Positions 23,763 to 36,662 of a DNA stretch of 64,000 nucleotides are shown in pieces. The number at the start of each line of letters is the position of its first letter. Position 1 is the stretch's first letter. The notes under the pieces were generated by a model. That model worked only from the letters and a program-made list of their open reading frames with translations. It was not told the origin of the DNA and did no database searches. Source of the DNA: Reticulascus tulasneorum (taxonomy: Eukaryota > Ascomycota > Sordariomycetes > Glomerellales > Reticulascaceae); the NCBI GenBank assembly GCA_001557505.1, contig LSAX01000003.1:2356001-2420000 (forward strand), read 5' to 3'. The position numbers were made by a program, and so were the translations under genes.

Positions 23763-25267
23763 TCACTTCATCACTAGCTCAATTTTCGCTTGTGACGATC
23801 CTTTCGCACATTGGCCCCCGTCCGACGGAAGCTCATTATGGCACTGTTTATGCTGAGAGCAAGGGAATCTGGACAGATAGAGTGAGATGGCAGTAGTAGT
23901 CAGCTGCCTTTGAACCTGAAATGGAAATCTTTGAAACCATCCTCTCAGTTGTAGTCCACTAGACGTGACTTGGGCAATCTGCTGTACATAACCAGCCTTG
24001 TCAAGTACCTTAGCTACTGAACGGTAATTCAACCTATTCTTCTCCAGATAGTCGATTGTGTTACAAAAGTTGAATTTATCGTATTGGCTATCATGAACTG
24101 TCTGGCATGCCATACAGTACACATGTCATGATCAGAGCTGATAGCCTCAGAGTCAATTTTCAGCCCAAGATGTCTTTGCTGCTATTTACTTGCTAAAATG
24201 TTCATGATCTTGGTCACAAACTTTTATCATTTGTTGAACTGAGCTGTCATGCCTGCTGTAGATCGGGGTACCCAACTGAGTGCTCGTCTTTGCTCCGTGT
24301 AATCAAACTTGGGGGGATCTCAGCGCAGTACTATTCCGGCAGCTATCAAGTCCATTGCACCATTTATACATTTGAATCTCCCAGCCCGATACAAGGTTTG
24401 AGGCTATAACCCAGTGTTCAGACAATTGAGATGGGTCTCCACAAAGCTCAATGACTGTTGGCTTTGAGGACTGGGGCAGGTAGTGGGAGAAAATCACCGT
24501 GAGGAAAAAAGGTGAGCATGCCAAGGATTATTAGTTATAATAGTTGCCGAAATAACGGGTGACTGGTATCTGGGACATAACAAGGCCTGGCAAGTTGAAA
24601 GAAATGGAAGTTATCTGCTCATCTCCATAAGGCACGCCTGTATCAACTACTGCCAATATAGAGTCGTTTGAGCAACAGCATTCAGTTAACGGGGGAACTA
24701 GCATGATAACTCGTTAGCAGCATGTTTTGTTGCATTTGGGGTAACTTTGATGCCCAGTGTCTTCTGCACCTACTCGTTCAAATTTCGGCGTACCCATCGA
24801 CCCTCTTCGGCTCCATGAAATCCTGATACCATTTCATCGCCTTTCACTTTTCCTTTCGCCCCCAATATCAAGACAACCAAATGTCAAAGAACTGAACTCT
24901 GCTTTGCATCACGACAAAATTAAGAATCAAATACTGGTAAAGTCTCATTTTCCGGCACTCCATCCCCTTGAGTCTATATACCCCCGACACATGAAGACTT
25001 CTGGTGTTCGCATAGCACGACGGGTTTCTTCCATGCATGGTTGTGTTTTCTTCTCCTCCGAATCTCCTTGTGGCCATACCGAAGTTCTTTCCTGGAGGGG
25101 CTTAGTTTGGTTTCTTCTATCGAACTTTCGCCTACTTTCGCACCTCAACTCACCGAATATTTTACCTTCTACTCACTTCATTCGGTAGATAACATTTCAC
25201 CCGACGAAGGTCAAGACATTGATTCAATATCTCTCCCGAAATCGCACATCGAGAAAAACCGTGAGCA
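23763..25267. other. Intergenic region between members H and I
   Basis: 1.5 kb, no supported gene. A TATATA-like element near 24974 lies about 290 bp before the ATG of I, in a pyrimidine-rich leader. Confidence 0.4.
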
Positions 25268-25939
25268 ATGGCTTCAGTTAAGATGGACATGGAGAAACAG
25301 ATACTCTTCCTCCTAAACTGCATCAAACACTCTTCCAACGGAAAAGTAAATTTCTTGTGCTCTCATCACCTCCGGCATTGATCAGCAAACTGATACAAGC
25401 AGATGGATTTCGGAGCAATTGCAGAGGACTGTGATATCGCCACTAAAGGCGCTGCGTAAGTTACTTGTCTTGGTGTATTTCGTTGAGCCTTGGAAATTAG
25501 TGCGACCACTCTGCTAATGTTCTTCTGTTCTCTTCAGTGCCAAGAGATTTGAAAGACTCGTCAAGTCTCATGGCCTCACAGTTGCCGAGGTCACCCGGGG
25601 TTTGGGCAAGGTTTCACGAGCCCCCCATCCATCTCCTTCTACCGAAACGAATGCAGCCCAAGGTGCCCCCAGCAAGGCTACCTCGAGAAAGGCAAAGAAA
25701 GCAAAAGCCGCGATCAAGGAAGATCCTGAGCCTGTAAAGGATGGTGAGTATCACACTACACCGTACGGTCCCACTTGTGACTATGACCACGACTCGAGTC
25801 CTCCCGAGTGACAAATGAGCCTCTCGTTCTTGGTGTTCTTCTCATCACACTTAGTTTCAAACACTCCAAGAATGAGAAAACCGCATGCTAATGTTGTGGA
25901 TTATTTGCAGAAGAGGACCTCCACGACTACGAGATCTGA
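25268..25939 (+). CDS. Myb-like DNA-binding protein, cluster member I
   Basis: Four exons, 25268-25345, 25403-25455, 25538-25743 and 25911-25939, give 121 residues, the shortest of the complete members. The module is MEKQILFLLNCIKHS, then MDFGAIAEDCDIATKGAA, then AKRFERLVKSHGL. Two introns cut the module: one in phase 0 before the second helix, as in F, and one in phase 2 before the third helix, as in A, B and E. It therefore joins the two intron patterns of the cluster. A basic linker (SRKAKKAKAAIK) leads to a short acidic tail ending HDYEI, encoded by a 29-nt last exon. The aromatic residue of helix 2 is Phe where other members have Trp. Confidence 0.82.
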
Positions 25940-28668
25940 AGTACTCAGTTGCTTAATGGTGGCTCTGACCCCAAAACACCCCGAATTCGACAGCCGACTC
26001 CGTGTCTTTGGCGGAAAAAATGCTTAGCATTCTACTGGAGTGGAAAGAGGTACGCATTTGCCTGTCGAGACCTTACAAGAGTACAGGCAAGCTGAACACT
26101 AACATGGTTCCATAGTGACCAGCCAATTTTGTCGCTTGTTTCTCAACCATAATAGAATGTTTTCACTTTGACTTGAGCGTGCGCGCAATGAGAAATCCTG
26201 TTTATGTGTACGAAGAGTGATCTATGCCTCCATTACCGCCAGCGAATGATTTGAATCCCTGCGTATTGCCACCAGCCCAATACCAACTCACAGCCCAAAA
26301 GATATACACTCGAGTCTCTATGGGCCTAATAATTTAAAGAGCATGCCCCTCTGCAAATTACATTTTGTCGGCAGTCACCCATGTGGTGGTGCTAGGTCGC
26401 TGATTACTTGTTTAGGAAGGTGGGGTCCCCAGATGATTGGGTGATGGCGTTGGGTTACAGCAGCCAGCTGTTACGCTAATTTCGACGACGGTCATTCAGC
26501 CGCCCTTCAGTCCCATGGGAATAGCATGACCTGGCCTAACCGGATGTCTCCCTGGAATACTGACAACCCCTGAGGTAGGGTTTTGATCTCCCGCACGCTT
26601 CATATGGCTTCTGTAGATCTCCAGAAGATAAATTTCAGACAAAATAGTTGTTGATTAATAGCACTTGTACCCTTCAGTTTGTAGTAGTCGCTTTTCTTTG
26701 GCGTGGATAAGGGATGGGTAAGATAAGTACTAACAGCTCGGCTCGGCTGGTCTCATATTATTGAGGGCAGACTCAAGTAGGCATTCGACAAGGTTCTCGA
26801 TGGGGGTTGCATCTGGGGGCATCTGGGAGCATTCCATCAAGCACCAGATCGGCTTTTGAAGCAGAAGAAGGATCAAAGTGAATACCAGAATCCTACACCG
26901 GAGTTCAGACAACAAGTGTTGCTATTTGATAGGAAGTACCAAGTAGTAACTTGCAGCAGATGTGTCTACATGTTCGAGAAACGGTGGTGTTATCTGGATT
27001 TTCACTTCTAGAGCAGGCATACGAATGCCAGTGAATACCGTCTGGGATTCTAGGAAGAACAGCCTCGCGCAGCCAAGATGGCAGACAGGGAGAGGAAAAG
27101 TGATACATACAATCTTCGGTATGGCCCCTGATCTCGGGCTTGCCTCTTGAAATCGACCTACGAATGAATGACATTGCAATCGAAGTTCTTTTTCAATATA
27201 TGACCGTCAAACCCTTCTGTGAATTCGCCAGCGTCTCTCGGCTGTGTGATCCGGATGTTCTGCCCAAGTGGGTAGGACAATATCATTCGCTCGATACCCT
27301 GCCTCAACCAGTTAGTTTGGTATGATATATCATCGGGAAGAGTTGCCTTTATCTTTGTCAAACCATACAAGTGTTGTCTACCATATGATCGAACGCAGGC
27401 TGCAGTTTGCGTACCTGGAGAGACAGACCTGTTGCTTGAAAGTGCTGGAAGCAGCTCACAGAAGTGATATCGGAGAAAACCCCAGACTAAATCTGGGTTG
27501 GCACAGGACTTGGGTTATTTTTTTTAGATGGTATGAATAATTAGAAGCTGATGCTGGGATATCGAGAGACACTCACCACGTATGGGAGAGGCGCTTGTGC
27601 AAGCCATGGAACACCCACACTTCTTATATTGGTGCAACAAGACGGCTATGACCTGATAGCTCGGCTTCCAGTTCAGAATATCTGCAAAGAATGGATCTCG
27701 GCATCCGGATATGGCAGGGGTTGCAGATATATGGCGCCGGAAAGCTCCTCAGCCCGCAGCGCCCCTATTCAACTCTCCCATTCAAGCCACCAACCTACGC
27801 AACACTCCTCTGCCCCTCATGTGTTCCATTCAGTTTCTTACAATGCGAAGAAGAGGCAGATACACCGTGTGTTTAAGTATTCACACGGCCTCGCACTGTA
27901 CTCAATAATATCCCCCCTTTGCCCTCCTGCTACTACCTGCTTCCTTCCACCACCGCGTCTTGAACCCTTTCACTCGTCTTTTCAAAACAACAAGCTTTGC
28001 GACCACTCGGAAGCAAATCATCATCACAAGCTGTGAAGGAAAGACATCATCGGTCTCGTCAGGTAAGAAAGACTTCTTTGATATCTTCCTCCTGTAGCAG
28101 ACTTTCCTCCATGCCTCAAAGGTTCCCCAGTTCATTCACCCATCTCGCATAGAGCACCGCTTCGGTGTCCTCTTTCTTCCTCTGGTCCACCCGGCCCAAG
28201 ATCCAGCCTTCAGTCACTGACCTCTTCAGAAACGCACACATTTGCCTCATCGCCAAGAATACCTCAGTCTGAGCCTCCACAGTCTCTGTAAGTAGCACCT
28301 TTTGCTTATTGTTATTCTGCTCAGAGACCGTGATTTCCCCAAGTGAAGCTTTTCAAAGCTCAGACTTGCACCTGATCGTCAGATCAGAATCTTCTCACCT
28401 TCGGTCCTCCCCCCTCCAACACCCTCACTCTTCACCTTTACCCACTGTTCAAGGTCAAGCACCTCGTCACTCTGACTGCCATCTTGGGACCAAGGTGTTA
28501 CGGGATGGTGTGACATCGTTACAGGTTCCTGATCTAAGCTTAACTTTTTCCTGGATACTCTTTGTATTATGTTTTATGTCACCTTGAGACTCCTTACAAT
28601 GGACCACGAGGTTGGCCATGTTAGCTGACTTCCGTGCTCAGAGTATTCACTCAGAAAGTCTCAATACA
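25940..28668. other. Intergenic region between members I and J
   Basis: 2.7 kb, the second largest gap of the cluster. Short frames near 26.8 kb (minus) and 27.2 kb (plus) show no known domain. The distal ~700 bp is a pyrimidine-rich leader for J with possible leader introns (GTAAGA after 28061; GTAAGT after 28287). Confidence 0.4.
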
Positions 28669-30180
28669 ATGGGATCATCTAAGAAGCTTCCAGCTAAGCC
28701 TGGAAAAAGCGCCGCTCAGTCTCGCCGATCTCACAAAGCTGAATCATCGCCTCCTGCTTCGAGCCCAGCCGTCAAATCGACTGGAGCTGCTCGGAAGCGA
28801 CGAGAGGAGAAAGAGTGGAACTACACCCACCGTCTGCCAACCGAAGAGGAACGCGTGAAGAATGGACGCAAAGAAGGACGAAACTTGATCTGCTGGAATC
28901 GTAAGTAGTCTTTTCGTGCCTTATTCTACTTCTGCTTATTCCTGGAACAGGCCCTCGCATGGCCGAGAAGCTCTTGCTGCAGATCCAGTATGAGTGTTCT
29001 CGATATAAGGTTGATTTGCCTTTGGACTCCATCGCCCATCGTCTTCATCCCGGCTCCTCTGGCCAGGCTATTGCCCAGCACCTGGCTCGTCTTCGACCAA
29101 TGCTCATCGCCGAGGGCCATCTGGTCCCACCAGTCCCACAGAAACCTGGTGCTACCCCGTTGTCTCCGAGGATCCGAGGATACGTTCGCCGTGACCAGCA
29201 CGGTGATGATAAACGATCAACCCGTGCGGTCCTCTATAGTGAGAAAATGGACGACCGAAAGTTCAATTTGCCCGATGCCTACGACATCCATCGAAAGGCT
29301 GGTCGTCAGACCAAGGGACCTGAGACTCATGAGCAGACCTCAACCGTTGACCCAACTGACTTATCTCCAGATGCTGAGTATGAGGAGCAGTCATATGCAT
29401 CTGTGGATGACTACCGCCCTTCAACTCGAGGCGCCGTTCCTCAGCGTTCGTATGTCGAAGGAGAAGACGAGGAAATGGAAGTGGAAGACGAAGAAGAAAT
29501 GGAAGAAGCGAACGATGAGGAGTCGGGAAGCCCTGAGAATCCTAGCTACGCCTACCAGGATGATGATGATAACGTAAGACCGTATCCTGCCCGTTCCTGC
29601 ACGCCGGAGAGCTCACATGATCTAGGACCAGATCTTCCCTTCGAGCCCAATGAAGATCAAGCACAACTCTTCCCCTCCACCTGCTCATAAAGCTCAGGCC
29701 CACCGCAACACCGGTCAAGCATATCCCGCAGCGCCTCTGCACGGTGCCTACCATGACGGTAACGGCAATGTGTACCCTATTATCTACAACAGTTATGGTG
29801 AGCCTGGATTCAATCCTGGCTATGCGACCCTCTACAGCCAAGTTCCCCCCATGGGCGAGGGCGGTGCGATTGTTCCGGGAGTTGTCCAGCATGTTCAGGG
29901 AGTTGTCCAGCATGTTCCTGGAGTTGTCCAGCATGTTCCTGGAGTTGTCCAGCATACTCCGGGAGGTGTCCAGCATGTTCCTGGAGTTGTCCAGCATGCT
30001 CCGGGAGGTGTCCAGCATGCTCCGGGAGGTGTCCAGCATGCCCCCACCGGATATATCCACGTGAGTCAATCATTATGCTCACTGGCGATAACAGAGACTA
30101 ATATTATTTAGGGTGGATATAATCAGCCGGATCCTCATTTTGATCCAAAGGAGTTTGAGGCTTTTGATGACGAGCATTAA
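28669..30180 (+). CDS. Large Myb-like protein with 7-residue repeats, member J
   Basis: Exons 28669-28900, 28951-29573, 29626-30060 and 30112-30180 give 452 residues. A basic N-terminus (KKLPAKPGKSAAQSRRSHK) precedes the module, about residues 78-125: RMAEKLLLQIQYE, then VDLPLDSIAHRLHPGSSGQ, then AIAQHLARLRPMLI. This AHRL/QHLxRLR type is widespread in ascomycetes as uncharacterised Myb-like proteins. A Glu/Asp tract lies around residues 240-285. Residues 371-426 are eight copies of a GVVQHVP-like heptad. The C-terminus is acidic (FDPKEFEAFDDEH). An in-frame ATG at 28618 would add 17 residues. Probably a DNA-binding nuclear protein. Confidence 0.83.
29881..30048 (+). repeat. Coding minisatellite, 21-bp unit x 8
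   Basis: Eight 21-bp units (gttgtccagcatgttcctgg plus one base) in frame inside member J, each encoding VVQHVPG or GVQHAPG. Units differ at few sites, mainly V/G and V/A/T choices. Length polymorphism would not break the frame. Confidence 0.95.
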
Positions 30181-31284
30181 GTTGCGTCTGTCTCATTCAA
30201 ATTCGTTCTGCATTCGACTCGTGCAATTTTGCAAGGACGATAACCTCACCTGCCAGTGTGAGATCAGATGTGCCACAAAAAACAAAAACAAAACAACAAA
30301 AAAAAACCGCCAGATCGGAGCTCGTAAGAGCTTGCATGGCTATGTCACAGCTGCGAACAATCAGAATGTGCTACTTGCGTTTTCTTGCAAGAATGGGCCG
30401 GATGGATTCTGGCAAGTATTTGGTTCTTGCATTTTCGACTTGCGCTGTTAGGATGACCACAGGCTGAGCATGGCATTTGCGTCAAGCTCTTAGTCTCTCC
30501 CGCGGAGACCTGCAGGGATTCCATTTACAGTCAACTACTGTTAGATATACCTTTCCTCACGGAAATTCATTGGCCGGTCACATAGGATGACTCGCCTCAT
30601 AGTTTGCTTTTCCACTTCTTGTCTTGATGCGTAGGCATCACATTGACAGGATGTATGAACGGATCTGGCAGGTGGCCCAGATGGAACTCGGACAGACACA
30701 AAAAATTGGGATCTTGTATGTAGCTGGCAGCCTATATGCCATAGTTGCCTCTTTCAGGCTTAATACAGAAACAGTTGACCCCAGCCTGGCTTCTCTCGGT
30801 AAACAATGAGACTTCTGCAGGCGAATGCAGATGGAAGACCGGTCTTAAGGATACTACTTAATCTTTATAGGGAATTCGATATTCACCAAACACTCGCGCA
30901 CACTCAAGCCATGCATAGTGGAAAGCCTTCCGGTCTTACCCACCATGAGCGGGCATTTAGGTCAACAGACAAAGTGGTGATGGCTTCATGAAGTGGATGG
31001 TCAAAGGGAGGTTGACCAGGTCACTTCCCATTGGAAGGTCCTAGAAATGCTCATAAGAAACGCTAAGCTAATTTGGGGTTAGCCCCTAGAGACGCCCTTG
31101 TTTAGCCGAAGCTCCGAGATAAATTTTTGGAGGAAGCTTCTCCAATTCCACCGTACCATCGTTTTTTTTCTTCTCCCCCGATCTTGTCTCCGGCATCTCC
31201 TGTTGACTTTGCAACTTAAGCTGAAATTCCGATTCACGGTCCTTCCTTTGTTGAATCCGAATACCCCGTTATAATATTTCAAAC
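30181..31284. promoter_or_regulatory. Intergenic region J / HSP60, with HSP60 promoter
   Basis: 1.1 kb. The perfect palindrome GAAGCTTC at 31133-31140 and a nearby GAAGCTCC (31108) resemble heat-shock elements upstream of HSP60, followed by a pyrimidine tract (31160-31180). The left part is 3' flank of J with an A-rich run near 30290. Confidence 0.4.
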
Positions 31285-33166
<1,882 letters not shown>

Positions 33167-33842
33167 AAGGCCATCAATCCTTGGACTGTATTAAAACTTA
33201 AACGGGCAAGGGGCATGGCTTCGGTGTTCTTATGGATGGATCAACATGGCCTTGGACTCTCCCCTCTCTCTACCTCTTCCTAGACTTCTGTACTCATACC
33301 CCCATCATCTTGCCGAAGGCACTTTGACAGCTCTGTACAATAGCACCACCAAGCTATGTAAATCAAGAATGTAAAGCGATCAAGAAAACGCCCGTTTCCG
33401 TGCCTACTGATATGCAGTGAAGCCTAGCTCAACTTCTGCCTTAAAAGTCGCAAGGATGAGGCGATGGAGCCTTGAATCGTTGAAGCCTTGGGAAATTCGT
33501 CAACAGAGCGTGGCTGACGCCAGTCACGTGCGGCGTCTTACCCGGCAACCCCACCATTGTGGTGGTGTTTTTCTCCTGGTTCCAGGTTCCCCTCCACAGC
33601 GCCCAACTCATCTATCCACGACTCCATCTCAACGAAGAAAGCTGCTGCCTTTCCCCTTACAAATCGCAATAGCAACCTATTTCAGACCGAAAGTCGCAAA
33701 TCGGGTGTAGGTTCTTTCTACACTTCTTCTACCAACAGCTCTCTTCCATCATCAATCGATCCCTCCCTCTTGGTTCCCTGCTAATCAGCTCTCAGCCCAC
33801 TTTCCCAAGTGTTCACTAGATCCCCCGACATAAACCGACATC
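33167..33842. promoter_or_regulatory. HSP60 3' region and cofilin promoter
   Basis: A CACGTG in the context AGTCACGTG (33525-33530), the Cbf1/bHLH core, lies about 310 bp before the cofilin ATG, followed by pyrimidine-rich leader. No gene. Confidence 0.4.
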
Positions 33843-34660
33843 ATGGTAAGCTGCAATAAAATCCAGCCGGAGCTTCGTTCACCCTCTAACTTACAACTAT
33901 AGTCTCAATCCGGGTTTGTGCTCCTCCATCATGTTCCCATGCTACCCGCGCCGTCGCAAGTGGCCGCCATTCCCGCCTTGCGGATGACGAACACGAAGGC
34001 TTGAAAATGGTCGCATAACATTTGGTTGTTGGTTGACGCTAACTGGTGCTGCCAGAGCGACCGTCTCGCAAGAGTGCATAACAGCATACAATGAGCTGAA
34101 GCTGTCCAAGAAGTTCAAGTACATCGTCTTCAAGCTCTCCGACGACAACAAGCAAATCGTCATCGAGGAGGCCTCGGCTGATAAGGACTGGGAAGCCTTC
34201 CGCGAGAGGCTGATCAATGCCACGGCAAAGAGCAAGAGTGTATGTCATGGGACCGCAGTAAGAAGTTAAAGCGCTTGCCGCTAACAATACCTAGGGCGTC
34301 GTTGGCAAGGGGCCTCGATACGCTGTCTACGACTTCGAGTACAGCCTTGCATCCGGCGAGGGTGAGCGGTATGTGATTTGAACTCCGCGGTAGGCTGCTG
34401 GATACTGATGGTGAAATAGAAACAAGCTTGCCTTCATCGCATGGTCTCCAGATGATGCTGGTGTGATGGTCAGTTCTGGCTTTGACAGTCTTGCCACATC
34501 CCCGTTAACAGCTACCTAGGCCAAGATGATCTACGCCTCTTCCAAGGAAGCTCTCAAGCGCTCGCTCACCGGCATCGCAACTGAACTGCAGGCCAACGAC
34601 CCCGACGACATTGAATACGACTCCATTATCAAGGTCGTCAGCAAAGGTACTGCTAGTTAA
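33843..34660 (+). CDS. COF1: Cofilin / actin-depolymerising factor
   Basis: Severs and depolymerises actin filaments at cortical patches. Six exons, 33843-33845 (ATG alone), 33903-33913 (11 nt), 34056-34239, 34295-34368, 34420-34468 and 34520-34660, give 153 residues. The N-terminus becomes MSQSGATVSQ, with the regulatory Ser at position 4 or nearby. The ADF-homology core has KFKYIVFKLSDD, GPRYAVYDFEY, KLAFIAWSPDDA and the actin-binding long helix KMIYASSKEALKRSL. The start could be placed only by joining two tiny exons; all phases agree. Converges with GET5. Confidence 0.96.
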
Positions 34661-34994
34661 ATTGCTTCCCACACTTCCAAGAACACCTTACGCGAGACGG
34701 AACCCATACTTGGCTGCTGCAGTCTCGAGTGGACGATTGATGAACCAAACGACGAAGTGACGGAGACTTTGAAGGGGTGGTGGAGGACAATATTCTCTCC
34801 TTGCGGACGAGGACAGACGGTTTCCCATGGGGGGTTTCTTTTGGGGCGCGACAAGGAAATTGCCAGATTTGATTGCCCGCCTGGTTATACCGCATTGCCA
34901 TAGGAAAACATCACATGGTGGAATGTAGAGCATTCTTGTTGCCGACTAAAAGTCATATCTTTTGGGACAATCCGTTCCGTCCATCGTTTTGACG
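34661..34994. other. Convergent intergenic region cofilin / GET5
   Basis: 334 bp of presumed 3' untranslated sequence of both genes. Nothing else seen. Confidence 0.4.
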
Positions 34995-35652
34995 CTACCT
35001 CTTTGCTTCCCAGCTAGACTTAAATAACGTAGACAGTGCCTCAGCTTGCTTCTCATCCTTCAGTCTCTGCATCAGGAACCCTTTCAGGTCACTCCAAAAC
35101 TCCGGGGTTTCCAGCGCCGCGGCCGCACCGTCCTTGGAAGCCTCGGCCACCGGTTGGTCCTCCGGGAGAATCGCGGCAGCGCCACCAATGACCATCACGG
35201 AGAACTCCAATGACGTTTCAGAGTCCCCTATCAGATCCTTCAGCACCTTGCTATCGGAGATGGGCTTCTTGTTGTGTAGAATCTTCATCTTTTCCACCGG
35301 TATCCGCTTCTGGCTCGAGACGATGGACTTGATGTCAAGGATCGAGGTATTGAGCGGCTGCGACGAGAGCTTGACGTCGAGCGGGGGATTTCGCAGCGAC
35401 TTTAGAATTACTGTAATGCTTCGCTCCTGGCCCGGCGCGAGGTTGGTCGGTTTGCTCATGGCCTTTGGCATCTTGGGCAGGATGTACTACAGGCAGTCAG
35501 TGTGATGCGCCTGGGTACGTGGGGGAAGGAGGCTGACGAACCGGAGCACGAGCCGGGAAGTTCTTGGGATCTTCGACATGGTCTGCCGAGAGCTTCGCGG
35601 GCCGCGACTCCAGGGTCGAGAGAAACGCCCGCGCAAAGACGACCTCTGCCAT
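34995..35652 (-). CDS. GET5: GET5/MDY2 ubiquitin-like protein of tail-anchor insertion
   Basis: Component of the Get4-Get5 adaptor that hands tail-anchored proteins from Sgt2 to Get3 for ER insertion. Exons 35652-35542 and 35486-34995 give 200 residues. The N-terminal ~40 residues (FARAFLSTLESRP) fit the Get4-binding helix. A ubiquitin-like fold follows (ITVILKSL, LDIKSIV, KMKILHNKKPI). The C-terminal helix (LSTLFKSSWEAKR) fits the homodimerisation domain. The intron has the same non-consensus GTTCGT donor as UFD1 intron 2. Domain order supports Get5 over a generic ubiquitin-like protein. Confidence 0.85.
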
Positions 35653-36619
35653 GGTTGCTGGCGGTTGCTGATCCTGTCGGCGGGCACTTGCTGACGAGTC
35701 CGGGCCTGATTCTTCAGAAAGCCGTAGCCTTGCGTTCGTTCGCAAATGGTTTCGGTGAGTCGGTAGAAAACACCAAATGGTTCGAGGTGCTGGAGAGTTG
35801 TTCTAAATCTATGATGAATGTCTCGATTCGGTGGCGTTCGTCCTGGAGTAGTTCCGTCTGCTAGGTCCATGGCGGGGTGGCCCGATGTTTGCAACCAAGC
35901 TAATCCCGACGTTTTAGCGACCAAAGAGTGCCGGCATGGCCCGTGCCTCGACACAAAACGGCCCGCCGAGCCACTGGTGAGTTGCGACCACAAGGTTTCA
36001 CATGGAGGAAGACGGGCGAAGAGGGAAATTGTAAACTGGGATATGTGGTGTTCAAGTCGGATATTATGATTAAAGTGTAGGCCGACGGCTCAGAAACGGC
36101 ATGAGATAGAGCCCAGTCGATGCAAAAAAGAATATTCGTAAAAACCCAAAACGCCATAGTATGCATTCATAAGACATCTTGTCATCATTGACCTCTTTTT
36201 AAACTGCTCGTACCACCTTTTCTCTAGTTTGTACAGGGCTAGCATGAAAAAGCCAAGTAAAAAATTCAAAAGTAAACCAGCCCGGTTCTCCATCGCCAGA
36301 AATGCCAAAAGTACCCCTGATATCCAGGTGTCCGGGTATCCAGGTCGCGAGCTTGTTCTCTGAACTGACGATCCAGTAACAGATGTTGTCTCTCTTTTCG
36401 TAGCCGGATATGATGCAGCCTTATCCATAACTTTTTGTACACACGGGAGGATAACAAACGCCTCAAACCCAAAATACAGAGTGGCGCTGAACAGCGCCAA
36501 TGCTTTCCTCTCCCCGAACTCCTTTCCTTGGCTTAGCCAAAAGTCTCCAACACCGCCAGCTGAAAAGAACATTAAAAGGATTATGGTCGGTAAGAGTCTG
36601 GAAGAATGATGGCGGGCGT
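35653..36619. other. Intergenic region GET5 / BYR4, containing an unassigned ORF
   Basis: GET5 promoter plus 3' flank of BYR4. On the minus strand a long open frame runs from the end of BYR4 to 36090, with hydrophobic stretches. It is listed separately with low confidence. Confidence 0.4.
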
Positions 36620-36662
36620 CTACTGGACTGCCCTGTTGAAGACAAGATCGCGAATCGCCCAT
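36090..36662 (-). CDS. Unassigned hydrophobic ORF downstream of BYR4
   Basis: A 190-codon open frame whose first ATG lies inside the last codons of BYR4 in another frame. Two or three hydrophobic stretches (TIILLMFFSAGG, ATLYFGFEAFVILP, LLLNFLLGFFMLALY) would suit a small membrane protein. I recognise no family. It could start at the later ATG in MFFSAGG. It may equally be chance open sequence in the BYR4 3' untranslated region; no separate promoter is obvious. Confidence 0.2.
   Translation of the reverse strand: MGDSRSCLQQGSPVDARHHSSRLLPTIILLMFFSAGGVGDFWLSQGKEFGERKALALFSATLYFGFEAFVILPCVQKVMDKAASYPATKRETTSVTGSSVQRTSSRPGYPDTWISGVLLAFLAMENRAGLLLNFLLGFFMLALYKLEKRWYEQFKKRSMMTRCLMNAYYGVLGFYEYSFLHRLGSISCRF

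Noticed and set aside
27140..27540. Two short plus-strand frames in the I/J gap
   Set aside because: No known domain, no splice pairing, no clear promoter; chance frames likely.
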